The translations under genes were made by a program, and so were the position numbers. A DNA stretch of 64,000 nucleotides from Alnus glutinosa (lineage: Eukaryota; Streptophyta; Magnoliopsida; Fagales; Betulaceae): NCBI RefSeq assembly GCF_958979055.1, contig NC_084897.1, positions 22,999,628 through 23,063,627 on the forward strand, written 5' to 3'. Of the stretch, positions 12,728 to 24,380 are shown one piece after another (the first letter of the stretch is position 1; every line of letters starts with the position of its first letter). The notes beneath the pieces were generated by a model. It worked only from the letters and a program-made list of their open reading frames with translations, was not told the DNA's origin and searched no databases.

Positions 12728-13060
12728 GGGCTACACTGATAAAAAATAATAATAATAAATAGTGAATTTAATAAATTAGTTAATAATTTAACAGCATAAA
12801 TGCAACTCGATTTATCGAGAATACAAACCATTTTGTAATTTTCCTTTTCTCTTCCCGGCCAGAGGAAGACAGTATTTCCTTTTTATTTATTTTGTTTTTT
12901 ATTATTTGGGGGACGACATACATGAGATGATGAGAATTTGGTCATCCTTTTAATGCACAGTCGACATCTTTGAAAGTCAAAGCAGATAAACTACATGACC
13001 ACAAAAGATTAGAATTCAAAGCATGGAGGGAGGCCGAGCGAGAGAGAATAGTGGTATCAC
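11757..13060. other. Intergenic spacer upstream of peroxidase 1
   Basis: AT-rich DNA with a long A-tract (about 12307-12347) and an (AT)n microsatellite (12680-12724). The last 100 bp contain TTGAC-type and ACGT-type motifs near the peroxidase promoter. No coding sequence is recognisable. Confidence 0.55.
12680..12724. repeat. (AT)n microsatellite
   Basis: About 22 uninterrupted AT dinucleotides, roughly 640 bp upstream of the first peroxidase gene. Confidence 0.95.
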
Positions 13061-13067
13061 CATGCAT

Positions 13068-13215
13068 GGAACTGCTCAAACTTGACGGCTTCAACCTTTT
13101 CTGCATTAATTACAGTAGCTAGCTAGCTAGCTGCATGAAACGCGCTTTGGTTTACCAAGTAAAGCCGGCCATGCCATGCCTGCGCCACCTTTACCTTTTC
13201 TCTACCTATATATAT
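13068..13215 (+). promoter_or_regulatory. Peroxidase 1 promoter: shared module plus TATA box
   Basis: A block starting ggaactgctcaaactt (13068 onward) followed by a gacggcttcaa-type stretch is conserved at the same place in all four peroxidase genes of the window. A TATA box (tatatatat, 13207-13215) lies about 150 bp before the chosen start codon. A TTGACG core inside the block resembles WRKY or TGA sites (inference). Confidence 0.6.
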
Positions 13216-13367
13216 CCACTTAACATCAACCATTCCCTTCATCTCATTCACTTCATTTCACTATCTCTTTCACTTTCATTATCTTCCTTCATTTCCCTAG
13301 CTTGTTCGTTGCTCTTAACTTCTTTGCCACTCCCACAGTGATGAGGCCTCTGGGTTGTACGTTGAAT

Positions 13368-14557
13368 ATGCCGAAAACCCTATACTTTTGCTTGATTTTC
13401 TTTCTTACTACATCTACAATGGCCTCTGTCTCATGGGCATCATCACTCAAAGTGGGTTTTTATAGGACAAGCTGTCCTTCTGCAGAAGCAATTGTGAGAA
13501 AAGCTGTGGACAAAGCTGTCTCGCGAAATCCTGGCTTAGCTGCTGGCCTCATTAGGATGCATTTCCATGACTGTTTTGTTAGGGTATGTTCCTTAATTCA
13601 TGCATTCTTCACTACATTTTTAGTGCGTCATAAAATTAGATTCACCATTTTCTCTTCAAACAAGGCGTTCATATATTAATTACATCCTTAACATGATGGA
13701 ATTCGAATATATCTTAAAAGCAAAACCATGATCATATATATATGGTACCACATCAAGAACTTAATTGTTCATGTTACATGTTTCAGGGCTGTGATGCCTC
13801 TGTACTGCTAGATTCAACCCCTGGAAATCCATCAGAGAAAGAGCATCCAGCCAACAATCCAAGCTTGCGAGGCTTTGAAGTGATCGACGAGGCAAAGGCT
13901 GAGATCGAAGCTCAATGCCCTCAAACTGTCTCGTGTGCAGACATTATAGCCTTTGCTGCTCGTGATAGTGCCTATAAAGTAGGTGACATAAATTATGCGG
14001 TTCCATCTGGACGTCGTGATGGCAGAGTATCACTAAAAGATGAGCCTTCCCTGAACCTGCCCCCACCTTCCTTCAATACCAAGGAACTGGAAGAAAATTT
14101 TGCACGGAAAGGCCTTAGCCTTGATGAAATGGTCACACTTTCAGGGGCACATTCAATAGGCGTGTCCCATTGTTCTGCCTTCTCAACTCGCTTATACTCT
14201 TTCAATGCAACACATTCGCAAGACCCTTCAATGGACCCCATTTTTGCAAGAAGCTTAAAAGCTAAGTGCCCCCCACCATCAAATTCAGGAAATGGACGTG
14301 ATCCTACAGTGCCGCTGGATATTCTCTCACCAAACAAGCTGGATAATAAGTACTACAAAGATCTGAAGAACCACCATGGGGTGTTGACGTCTGATCAGAC
14401 TCTTTTGAGCAGCCCTTCAACGGCAGGGATTGTGAGGAACAATGCAAGGAATGATGCAGCTTGGGCCAACAAGTTTGCAGCGGCTATGGTGAAAATGGGC
14501 TCTCTCACGGGAAGCCAGGAGGGTGAGGTCAGGAAGAACTGCAGGGTCGTCAACTAG
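13368..14557 (+). CDS. Class III peroxidase 1 (secretory, peroxidase 5-like)
   Basis: A secreted haem peroxidase that oxidises phenolics and related wall substrates with H2O2. Exon 1 is 13368-13583, the intron 13584-13786 (GT-AG, phase 0), and exon 2 13787-14557; the product is 328 residues, a normal family length. The start was chosen by alignment with the three neighbouring paralogues; in-frame ATGs also exist at 13302 and 13341. A hydrophobic signal peptide ends near [11 protein letters not shown]. Distal catalytic Arg63 and His67 lie in [15 protein letters not shown], proximal haem His194 in [11 protein letters not shown], and the eight conserved disulfide cysteines are all present. Only the first of the three classical introns is kept. 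Oddity: near the C terminus the usual GxIDxLxGSQGE stretch is shortened ([17 protein letters not shown]), a loss of four residues with one extra Glu. It is closest to peroxidase 2. The gene looks intact; its exact substrate cannot be told. Confidence 0.95.
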
Positions 14558-17500
14558 ATATAAATTATCTCGAGTCCTAATTGTGATGGAGGCCAGGAAT
14601 TTGTCTGTATTCATTACTTTGTTTATTTTTCCATTCTTAATTTCAATTTTAATCCAAGTGTAAATCTCTCTGCTTTGTAAAAGTTTTCTGAATTTAGATT
14701 ATATATCTTGTAATTACGAGACTCTTTCGAACAATTAATAAATTAATGAAAGAACTACGTACTTGTTGAATGCTCAAAAGGCACTTAGCATTAGCATTAG
14801 CATTCACTTATTTTTAACTCAACAATTAATGCCAATATTTTTATTCAAGTGCTTTGAAATGCCTAGATGCATATGTTTGACTGGATCAAATACCATTAAT
14901 ATATTCATTCGCCGTTAGTTAGGATAAAATATTGTCTTTAATTATACTCCTAATTGTGATGTTTAGTGTATCTTGATCGAAGTCAAGTCTTGCAAACTTT
15001 TAAGGCGCCACAAAAGTACGGTCTTTGGCATTGATATAATTAATTCCAAATTTTATCAAAACTTCTTGAGAAATGCGACATACTCGATTTCACTTTTACA
15101 GTATTTTTAAGTGCTTTTTTTTTTTTAATGTAAAACTAAATTACTATTAAATTTAAAATTTAATTGTAAATTTTAGTGTTATGTCATAGTCATAGAGTAT
15201 GTACTTTAGATTGTGTGCGTATAACTTGTGTCAATCAAACTGTAAAGACATAGCTAGGATAAAACATTTTTTAATTTTGAAAGCTAGATCTATGGCCCTC
15301 CACTCTTTGCCTCTACACGTGCCTTCATCACTCCCATCGATACCTTCTCCGTCCTCCGTGCCCTCCACTCACCCCACATACATCCCACATGTCGCTCCAT
15401 CGTGCATGGGCCTCACGTACGTGCTACCCCATCATGCATGGGCCTCATGGGCCGCCCCAACCCTTTAGGTTAACTTTGGTTCTTTTTGTACATCATTGAT
15501 TCCCATCCTTCACCTTCTTTTCTGCCTCTCCGTAGTTGGTGTTCCTTTTTATTGCCTATAAAGGTTGTAAGATCTGATGGCCCCGCACTACGACCATTGG
15601 GCACTCTCCTTTTGCTAGACATCGGAGTGGAGTTTCTCTTCAACACCTTCAATCCATTGGATCTCGGTGCAATATCTGTGTTGCAGTGGAATCCAAACTT
15701 CTTTGTTGTCGCTGTAGGTGACTCTTCAAACAACTCATCTTTTAAGTTGCTTCAAACATTGCCGATTTGGCAACTCTTTTCTTGGCCTTCAGGCTAAAAG
15801 CACTAGCAATAGATTTTTTATATTGGTTCCCTTCTCTATATTTAAGAAAAATTTCATAAAAACACTAAAAAACCTCCTATAATAAATGCCCTAAATATAC
15901 ATGGACACTGTACATTCCTAATGTATTATTTTAATATAAAAAAAAGTATATTTAATTGATATAGGGAAGAGAGAAAAAGTAGGAAAGAGAAAAAAAAAAA
16001 TAAGAGTAAAAAAAGAATATTTAATTGATATAGAGAAAGATAAAAGAATTTATTGTGAAATGTTTTTTTATAGAAAAATAAAAAGTAATTTTGTTCTCTA
16101 AATATAAAAAAAGTAGTTGAAAATCTATTGTTGGTGTTCTAAGAGGATGTTCAACTTGCCATTCTTTGGTCTATTTAATTTTTTATTTATTTTTAATGTT
16201 TTTCTTGAGCATTTTGACTTTATTGAATTGTTTGTTGGGGTTCTCACCGGCCCCCTAGCCTCCTTATGTTCTTTTTTTTTTTAAAAAAAAAAAGAAAAAA
16301 AAAGAAAAAAAAAAAAGATTAATGAAATTTTAGCTTACCCATAAAAGAAAAAAGAAAAGTCAGTTGGGCTGTCGGTTGTGCTATGATCTGCTGGTCTTTG
16401 GTATTTTTCTTTCTTTAGGACCCGGTCTCTCTCTTTGTACACTGGGCTTTCTTTGATTCAATTCTTATTCATTAAAAAAAAAAATTCAAAATCTCCAGTG
16501 AGAAATACTGCTGATAATCGAATCCAAACATCCTCAATTCTTTGCACGGGTACGCGTACTTGTGCTTCTCGGTGTTCTGTGTAGTTATTCGACAGGTGTT
16601 CGGGTAGAGCTCATTAGGACTCTATTGATCACGCCTTGTTTAACTATTTTTACTAACGGTCTCGGTTCTTAACATTCGTGCCAAGAATCAATAAGGCCGC
16701 GTCATTTATTTGATACATTTCATCTTAATTTCTGTTTTCTTTGATGCTTAATTATTGTTGGATTGCCCAACCCTAATTTATTGTTTTTAATTATAATTTT
16801 TCTTCGTTTACCTATATAAAAAAAGTGAAAGACACGGTGCGTGCTTGAGCTGATCACCAACTGGTTGTCATTGTGCCTTTGTCCACGAAATTAAAGCTGG
16901 AAGTTATGAGGCATTATTATTATATATATGATTTCGTCAGCAGATCGTGAAGGGAGGTGACTTTTTCTTTGGATTACAAGCTTATATAATACATGCTAGC
17001 TCCATCGTCTTAATCAAAGGTTCCAAATCCAATGCAGAAATGCTTACTTGGTCAAGGGAAGACGGCCTACCTTGCCATGGTACACGCTTTCCTGCTTGTT
17101 CCCACTCATAATATATATTGGGGATGCTGCGCAGTTTCTTTCTAAATTAATTTTGGAGAAAAACTATACGTACGTACGTACCCTCCAACTAATATTCAAT
17201 TTGCAATATCTTTTCAACTAAAACTTATATCAATTATGTCGATTCAAAACTACTAAATATTTGCAATGTAATTAACCATGGCTTAACCTTTTGCTTGCAC
17301 CATTCTTCTAATTGTGTACCAGTTTTGAGCCGATTTAATTTCAAGCCTTCTGCAAGCCAATAAAAGCATTTAGACTTCATTCTTGGTCGACCAAGGAACT
17401 TAGAACTCGATCCACCTGACCCACTTTTTTGTTTCTTTCTAATTTGTAGGGGTATTTTTGTTTTAATAAAAACAATAGGCCAGGGCTTCTTTTTTTTTTT

Positions 17501-18386
17501 TTTTAGGACAAAAGGAATACATTGCAAATTAAGTGTTAGTTTGTAGGGTATCTGTGTATTTTTTTTTTTTTCTTCCTTAATTTTGTTAATTTGTAAGTTA
17601 TCCTTTATGGTGGTCGTTTAAAAATGTCAAACTTTTAATGTATTTGGTTTAAAGTCACAAAAAACTATAACCCCTAAGATTAAAACTCGGTTACAGAGTA
17701 ATGTTACAAGTCATGAATTCTTTTGTCCCTCCAAAAATGATGTGTCTTTTAAAATTATCATTGAATTTATGATTGATCACTATTAAATTTTAATTAAGTA
17801 GTGATTTTAAAAAGCACATCATTTCTAGAGAAACACCAAAATAACATAACAGTGACTTCTAGAATTATTCCTTGATAATATAGTTCTAAAATAAAAAATA
17901 TAAAACGTAGTAGTTCAATACACCTCATAACATAGAAATCACTCGTTCGACCGTCTCTTTTACTTTTCCTCCTTTACAGTCATATAAAACAAGAAAAAAA
18001 AAAAATATAGAAAATAACTTAATGTCTTTAATCATTCAAAGTTTAGGCTTGGATTGGTTGTAAAAACGGAAAATGGTAATAAAATATTGTTTTTCTCACT
18101 TTTCTCTCTAGTGAAAGAAAAAAGCTACTCAAGTAATGATATATACCGATTAGGTTAATTAATCTGGCAGTACTAGTCATCAACCATTTGATCAGCTTTT
18201 ATTAAAAAAATAAAAAATCCGGCCAACAGAATTGGAAATTACCTGCAGTCTCAACTTGCTATATATATATACTTTTCATTGCCAGTTGACATATATATAT
18301 TTGCGCGCAATTCAGAGATATACGACACCGTGCATCCATTCAAAACCAAATAGAATAATAATAAGATATATATATATATATATATA
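14558..18386. other. Intergenic spacer between peroxidases 1 and 2
   Basis: Mostly AT-rich DNA. About 16195-16345 holds homopolymer A/T and a LINE-tail-like stretch, and a second LINE-like tail ends at about 16482. The stretch about 16860-17170 is faintly similar to sequence upstream of peroxidases 3 and 4 (about 25240-25400 and 43410-43540: 'cacgaaattaaa', 'gaggtgacttttt', 'ttggatta'), a trace of the tandem duplications that made the cluster. Other small open frames, such as 15199-15468, look non-coding. Confidence 0.5.
16350..16482 (+). mobile_element. LINE 3' tail fragment
   Basis: A T/G-rich 3'-UTR-like sequence (tttgtacactgggct ... ttcttattcatt) ends in an A-tract (about 16473-16482). 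This is the usual 3' end of plant L1-type LINEs that were truncated on insertion. A second similar tail (aatgaaattttagcttaccc, ending in mixed A/G) lies just upstream at 16318-16345. No coding part is left. Confidence 0.5.
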
Positions 18387-18508
18387 CAGGAGATGATATA
18401 AAATGAAAAACTGTGGGACTGAGCCAAAGAAGACTGTACGTGATTTCCAGGAGATGATATAAAATGAAAAACTGTGGGACTGAGCCAAAGAAGACTGTAC
18501 GTGATTTC
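18387..18508 (+). repeat. Perfect 61-bp tandem duplication in the peroxidase 2 promoter
   Basis: Units 18387-18447 and 18448-18508 look identical and begin caggagatgatata. Each holds an ACGTGATTT-containing end and an 'aactgtggga(c)tgagc' core. Peroxidases 3 and 4 carry one equivalent copy (about 26144-26185 and 44044-44085). The duplication therefore doubles a promoter segment lying about 140-260 bp before the TATA box. Confidence 0.9.
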
Positions 18509-18525
18509 CTCTTACGTACAGTACT

Positions 18526-18656
18526 GGAACTGCTCAAACTTAGACGGCTTCAAATTCAAGCTTCTCTTCTATGCAGGCTGCAGCTAGCTCTACGCGTTTT
18601 GGTTTACACAGTGAAACTGACAGCCCTCCATCTTCACTTTTTCTTTGCCTATAAAT
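18526..18656 (+). promoter_or_regulatory. Peroxidase 2 promoter: shared module plus TATA box
   Basis: The shared module starts ggaactgctcaaactt at 18526 and runs to about 18553. The TATA box (tataaat) is 18650-18656, 157 bp before the start codon. The leader contains an upstream ATG frame of 23 codons (18718-18789) that closes before the main ATG and could dampen translation if transcribed (inference). Confidence 0.6.
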
Positions 18657-18812
18657 GCCCGTTTAACCTCAACTATTCCCTCCATCTCCATCATTTCCCT
18701 ATCCTCATCCTTGCTGCATGCTCATAGTTTTCTTCTTTCTGTTTCCTTGTTCTTTGACTCCTTCAATTCATTCCATCGTAAAACAGTGAGCTCTTTGGGT
18801 TGTAGAGTAAAG

Positions 18813-20029
18813 ATGCCAACACTCAAAATCTGCATGGTTTTCTTTCTAACTATGTGTACGATGGCCTGTGTCTCATGGGCATCATCACTCAAAGTTGGCT
18901 TTTATAGGACAAGCTGTCCTTCTGCAGAAGCAATTGTGAGAAAAGCTGTAAGCAAAGCTGTGTCACGTAATCCTGGCATAGCTGCTGGCCTCATTAGAAT
19001 GCATTTCCATGACTGTTTTGTTAGGGTATGTTTCTTCTCTCTCACATTGTCCACTAGATTTTTAGTTTATCATAAAATCAAATTAATACACCATTTTCTC
19101 TCCAAAGAAGGCGTCCATGACATCCTTAACATGATGAAATTGGAATATTTTTAAAAGCAAAACCATATCAAGAACTTTAAAGTACTCTATATAATTACTC
19201 TCTCATTTTTCAATTGAAATTATAAAGTCTCATGTCATGTTACATGTTTCAGGGTTGTGATGCCTCTGTACTGCTAGATTCAACCCCTGGAAATCCATCA
19301 GAGAAAGAGCATCCAGCCAACAATCCAAGCTTGAGAGGCTTTGAAGTGATCGATGAGGCAAAGTCTGAAATCGAAGCTCAATGCCCTCAAACTGTCTCGT
19401 GTGCAGACATTCTAGCCTTTGCTGCTCGTGATAGTGCTTATAATGTAGGTGGCATAAATTATGCGGTTCCATCTGGACGTCGTGATGGCAGAGTATCACT
19501 AAAAGATGAGCCTTCCCTGAACCTGCCCCCACCTTCCTTCAATGCCAAGGAACTGGAAGAAAATTTTGCACGGAAAGGCCTTAACCTTGATGAAATGGTC
19601 ACACTTTCAGGGGCACACTCAATAGGCGTGTCGCATTGTTCTGCCTTCTCAACTCGCTTATACTCTTTCAATGCAACACATTCGCAAGACCCTTCAATGG
19701 ACCCCATATTTGCTAGACACTTAAAAGCTAAGTGCCCCCCACCATCAAATTCAGGAAATGGACGTGATCCTACAGTGCCGCTGGATGTTCTTACACCAAA
19801 CAGGCTCGATAATAAGTACTACACAGACTTGAAGAACCGCCATGGTGTGTTGACGTCTGATCAGACTCTTTTGAGCAGCCCTTCAACGGCAGGGATTGTG
19901 AGGAACAATGCAAGGAATGGCGCAGCATGGTCTAACAAGTTTGCGGCGGCTATGGTGAAAATGGGTTCGATTGATATTCTCAAGGGAAGCCAGGGTGAGG
20001 TCAGGAAAAACTGCCGGGTTGTCAACTAG
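18813..20029 (+). CDS. Class III peroxidase 2 (secretory, peroxidase 5-like)
   Basis: Same role and architecture as its upstream neighbour. Exon 1 is 18813-19025, the intron 19026-19252 and exon 2 19253-20029, giving 329 residues. It has a signal peptide ([20 protein letters not shown]...) ending near SWAS. Distal Arg62/His66, proximal His193 and the eight conserved cysteines are present. The C-terminal [17 protein letters not shown] stretch is family-normal, unlike peroxidase 1. Exon 2 is nearly identical to that of peroxidase 1, with scattered replacements such as Asp to Gly in the VGGINY region, so the two are a recent tandem pair. No disruption is seen. The promoter has a doubled 61-bp segment, so expression may differ from peroxidase 1. 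Confidence 0.95.
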
Positions 20030-21642
20030 ATTATCTGGTGTTCATGATTGGCGTACGTGGATAGATCGAGGAAATTAAATATTGTCTGTATTCTTTTGTT
20101 TATTTTTTCTGTTCTTTTCATTTTTAACTTGATCAAGTGTGAATCTGCTTTGCCAAAGTTTCTGGATTTTGATTATCTAGTGACGAGATTCTTTTGAAAA
20201 GTAAACGAGAGAATATTTAATTACATAACTTTTTTTTTTTGGACTAGAAAGAATCACATATATACTAGTTGAATGCTCGCATTCTTTTTGTTCGGGCCGG
20301 GAGATTAACTTAATTTGACCATGATATAGGAGAACTTCACTTTAATTCCCTTAACTTTCATTATTTATATTTGCAATTATTTTTTTAAACTTTAAAAAAA
20401 TTTAATTTAATGTATTTATCTTTTAATTTTTTTCTATTTCACAAATTTATTAAAAATTTTCGTTAAATCCTAATGGAGGCCAGGGATATATGTCAAAATT
20501 CCCAAAATATATATATATATTTTTTCTTTTTTTTTTAAATATAAAAAAAAAATGCATGAATTTAAGCATTAGTTATAATTTAATGGAATTAACAAAAATA
20601 CACACACTTGAATATTTGATTTTTTTTTTTATTTAAAAAAAATGATATTTTAAAATTTTTGATATGATTTAATGAAAAATCCTAACGGATGAATAAAAAT
20701 GATAAAACATAAAATGTTGATACACTAAATTGAAAATTTTTAAAGTTTAGAGTACGTAATTGCAAAAACGACAACAATTGAGGGAACATTCCCCTATAAT
20801 ATATCAGGGCACTATATATTTAACTCAAACACTAATAATAATATATGAGTTTATGCCCAATTATATTATATGAATAACTCACTCTCATAATATATTTCTA
20901 ATGTGTGACTTAGATTCTTTTATATATATATATATATATACTAATTAACGTAGCTTATTTGCAACCTAAGTTACCTAACGTACAATCGATGTTCAATATA
21001 TGCCGTTATTTAAGTCCTTGGAAATATTGCCTCGTGTATATATATATATATCCACACAGGCTAACTGAATATGCACAGGATATCTATTAAAAAAAAAAAG
21101 AATACGTACGTACAGGATAAGTTGAACCAAGTTATACCATAATTTTAAGTCATGTTTAGTATTAATTAATTAATTGGTCATGTTTTCTTTCCTTTTGTTT
21201 TTTTTGTTTATGTAAGTACACTTTCTCTTTAGGGTTTTCGGCCTAGTAACTTTAGACTATTATATATTTTAGAGGTCCTATAAACTTTAGGTTTTTTGTT
21301 TAATAAAGTAGAAACTTTAGGTGTTTGGAAAAATAATGATGCATAATGTGAGTTTTATAAATGTATGCATACAAAATGAAATGATTAATTGTACTGTATG
21401 ACATTTTTAATGGGAAAAATGTGTGAAATATCTAGAGCATGTGCATATCGGTATATGGGTTTGACCTTATGGTCTATAGTTATGTTTATGTTGTTTGCCT
21501 TGGATCCATTCGTTAAAGTGATTAGCGCAATCATGTGGTATGATTACAACCTGCAACATTGTTAGTGGTGTGGATTACGCGGAATTGGACTCAGTTGGGC
21601 CACTAGTAATAGCAGGCTATTCTACCTCACCAAGGTAGTGGT
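20030..21642. other. Spacer downstream of peroxidase 2, homologous to the peroxidase 3 downstream region
   Basis: The stretch about 20165-20850 matches about 28408-29070, and 21545-21642 matches about 29070-29170, in the same order. A segment of about 690 bp (20850-21540) is present only here. This shows that the downstream DNA duplicated together with the peroxidase genes. No gene is recognisable. Confidence 0.6.
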
Positions 21643-22040
21643 CACTACAAAAAAAATGGCACTTTAAGCCGTTTCTGTGATAGTCGTTTTAGAAAAAGGC
21701 TCCAATTTGAAACGTTTTTAACTAAAACGACTCCAAATAGAACCATTTAAAATATAAATGGCTCAAACTATAGCCGTTTTTTAAAACGACTTCAACAAAA
21801 TTTTGAGCCGTTTCTACAAAAGCAGCTCTAATTTGAGCCGTTACTATTTAAACAATCAATATTAGTTAGAGTCTTTTTAAAAACGGCTCCATTTTCAACC
21901 TTTTCATCAAAAGCGGCTCAATGTCCAGCCATTTTTACTCATTTTCAACCCTTTTATAAAAAACGTCTCCAATTTTAAAAATTACAAACAACACCATTTA
22001 TAATAATAATTCTAACCATGTATACTATAAATAAAAGTAA

Positions 22041-22043
<3 letters not shown>

Positions 22044-22087
<44 letters not shown>
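22044..22087. repeat. (TA)n microsatellite
   Basis: About 22 TA dinucleotides at the tail of the nested LINE-like fragment. A second TA array (23082-23112) flanks its other side. Confidence 0.9.
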
Positions 22088-22091
<4 letters not shown>

Positions 22092-22990
22092 TCTTATTCT
22101 TCTTCATTTCTGAGAAATATTCCCCAAAAGGGTTACACAACCAGGGAAAAACGATATAAGAGCACGAAATACAATCACAATGCCCAAATACGAGAAACAA
22201 AGCCCGGCCAAAGGCCATCGAAGTGAACTAAAGATAAAGAATCTCTACCTACAAAACCAGAAAAAACTTGGCTTAAAGCAGCTATCAAATGGTAAAATGT
22301 GAATACAAGCAAGAATATACAAATAAAAAACAAACAGAGAACCCAGCATACAGGCTCCGGGAAAGAAACGACCACTGGAGTCAGCACGTATAAAGCACAT
22401 ACCTTCTCCGGGAACCCCCTTAGCGATGGACGACCTTCACAAGCTTAAATCGGCACCTCCCGAGACCGAAGAAAAGAGTTGTAGCCCACACGCACATAAA
22501 ACAGAAGATCTAAACCGCCAGCGCATGTAGGTCACACATCGACCAGAGACGAACCGCATGGCCTCATTAAGTGACCATCCTGGCCGGAAAAGGCCAGCTA
22601 CCGCACCTAGACAGTTATTGTTGGAGAAAATCCAACCGAGGATAAAATATCTGACTTGAAACATTTCTCCATTGGAAATCCACCAACACCCACCGTTTTT
22701 CACGGGCCAGCACTTGAAAATCACTGCTTACAACAAGAAAACTACAAGGAAAAAATAATAATAATAAATAAATAAATAAAAAGAAGAAGAAGAAGAAGAA
22801 GAAGAAGAAAAATCGAACAACCTCTACCGATTGAAGCACCAGGAGCATCAAAAACTCCAACAGCCTAAAGGCTTTGAGACAAAAACCACCTTAGCTTGCC
22901 CTAAAGGCTAGGAGGAAAGCACCAGCACCAGCACCAATAGGGGGAAACGTAAAGCCTCTCCCTCTGGTGAATGAAGCTCTTAGGTTTCTC
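22080..22990 (-). mobile_element. LINE-derived fragment nested in the CACTA element
   Basis: Read on the minus strand, the low-coordinate end looks like a LINE 3' UTR (GTAACCCTTTTGGGG... AGAAATGAAGAAGAATAAGAC) running into a (TA)n tail (22044-22087). Upstream there is only GC-richer non-coding or leader-like sequence and no reverse transcriptase. It is probably an internally deleted, non-autonomous copy. Family and exact limits are uncertain. Confidence 0.4.
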
Positions 22991-23078
22991 TCTCTCTCTA
23001 TAAACTTGGTTAGCATGACAATATATGTATATACAATATATATGTTATACATACACACACATATATATAATATGTTAT

Positions 23079-23116
<38 letters not shown>

Positions 23117-23536
23117 AACAACTCATATTATTAATTATTAATTATAATCTGTTGATAAATATATAGTTAGTTATTAATATGTTTAATTGGTGTGTGTGTT
23201 TATATATATATGTACACATATAAATCTTTAGAGTAAAAAATTAAAATAATTGGAGTTGTTTTTATTTATTTTTTATTTTTTTATTTTTTTTTTTATCAAA
23301 ATGGCTATAGTTGAAGCCGTTTTAGTGCCAAAACGGCTCTATTTGGAGCCGTTTTTATAAGGAGGACTCCATTAAAAAATGACTCCAAATGGAGTTGGGA
23401 GGCGTGCGTGCGGGACAAGATTTTGTCCAGCGCCACTCCCTTGTCATTTCGCATTAATTGCGAAAGTTTTTTTTTGAGAAACGTCTCTCTTTCTCGATGA
23501 CTATTTTCTCCCTCCGACCATCTCTGTCTCTGTCTG

Positions 23537-23540
<4 letters not shown>

Positions 23541-23587
<47 letters not shown>

Positions 23588-23600
23588 GTCTCTCTGTGTG
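23541..23600. repeat. (CT)n microsatellite
   Basis: An almost pure CT tract of about 60 bp inside a larger CT-rich region (about 23485-23740), probably part of the decayed CACTA element's leader. Confidence 0.9.
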
Positions 23601-23989
23601 TATGTGTCTCACTTTCTCTTAGTATAACCCCCACCATCAGCCAGGGTATCGCCGGAAAGCCGTGTAAGTCCATCGGTCTCTAGCTCTCTCTGTTTAGCTC
23701 TTTCTCTCCCTCACGCTTTCTCTCTGTAGGTCTCTCTCCCACAGCTCTGGCGAAGGGAACAAGCTTGGATTAAAGGGTTATTTTTTGAGTATATAAAGTT
23801 GAAAATGTTACGTGTATCGTTACTATATATATATAACACATTTCATTTAAATCACTAATGTAGGTGACGTGCTCTTGACGTCTGATGATGATGATACGCA
23901 TAAGGAACTATAATGAAAAATATATCTTGAGTTGTTGTGAACGTAGGTGGAGTACTATTGAATTTTGTAAATGACGTAGGTACCATCCC

Positions 23990-24371
23990 CATGGGCCAAA
24001 ACCTATAATTTTTGCCATGGGGGCCCAGACCGACCAAGGGGGGTTGCTCTTCTTTTTTTTTTAAAAAAAAAAAAAAAAATTAATTAATTAATTTTCATTT
24101 TTTTTTTTTAAATTGTGTTACTTTATTATTTTTTATATAATTTTTTAAAGATTTTTATTTTTAAATTTTAAATTTTTTATATAGTGTCATATGTCAACTG
24201 CAACCTCAACGGTTAACACGTAGTAAACCGTTAATTTTTTGACGGAAAATTTAACAGAAGTACCAAAAGAATTTTTACCCCTAACTCATATACCACATAT
24301 GATACAAATGAAAATTCAGGTATTAAATTTAAAAATGCTTAAAACACAAATACTAATGGGGTATTTAACCC
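23990..24371. mobile_element. MULE remnant, right half only
   Basis: Matches the right half of the complete MULE at 41750-42611, including the end ggggtatttaaccc at about 24358-24371 followed by the same 9-bp target taagttata (24372-24380). The left half and left target copy are gone, where CACTA remains border it. The shared target shows that it is the same insertion event as in copy B. Confidence 0.75.
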
Positions 24372-24380
24372 TAAGTTATA

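Larger units (their letters stand above)
21643..23760 (+). mobile_element. CACTA (En/Spm-type) transposon, left end only
   Basis: The terminus CACTACAAAAAAAATGG at 21643 is the hallmark CACTA end. It is followed by many short subterminal repeats of an aaacggctc(c)aa / gagccgttttt type, in both orientations, at 21660-21960 and again at 23300-23390. A LINE-like insert with (TA)n flanks lies between these two blocks. The matching right end (TTTTTGTAGTG) is not found before the next duplicated block begins near 23990. The transposase part is missing or beyond recognition. The related spacer at about 29165 shows the site without a CACTA element. The right boundary given is approximate. Confidence 0.7.

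Noticed and set aside
13302-13367. Upstream in-frame ATGs (13302, 13341) as the peroxidase 1 start
   Set aside because: The three paralogues begin at the MP(K/T) position matching 13368, and starting there leaves a normal signal peptide; the extension is not conserved.
22437-22860. Minus-strand frames with W- and C-rich peptides
   Set aside because: They lie in a LINE-like leader or UTR fragment and have no domain.
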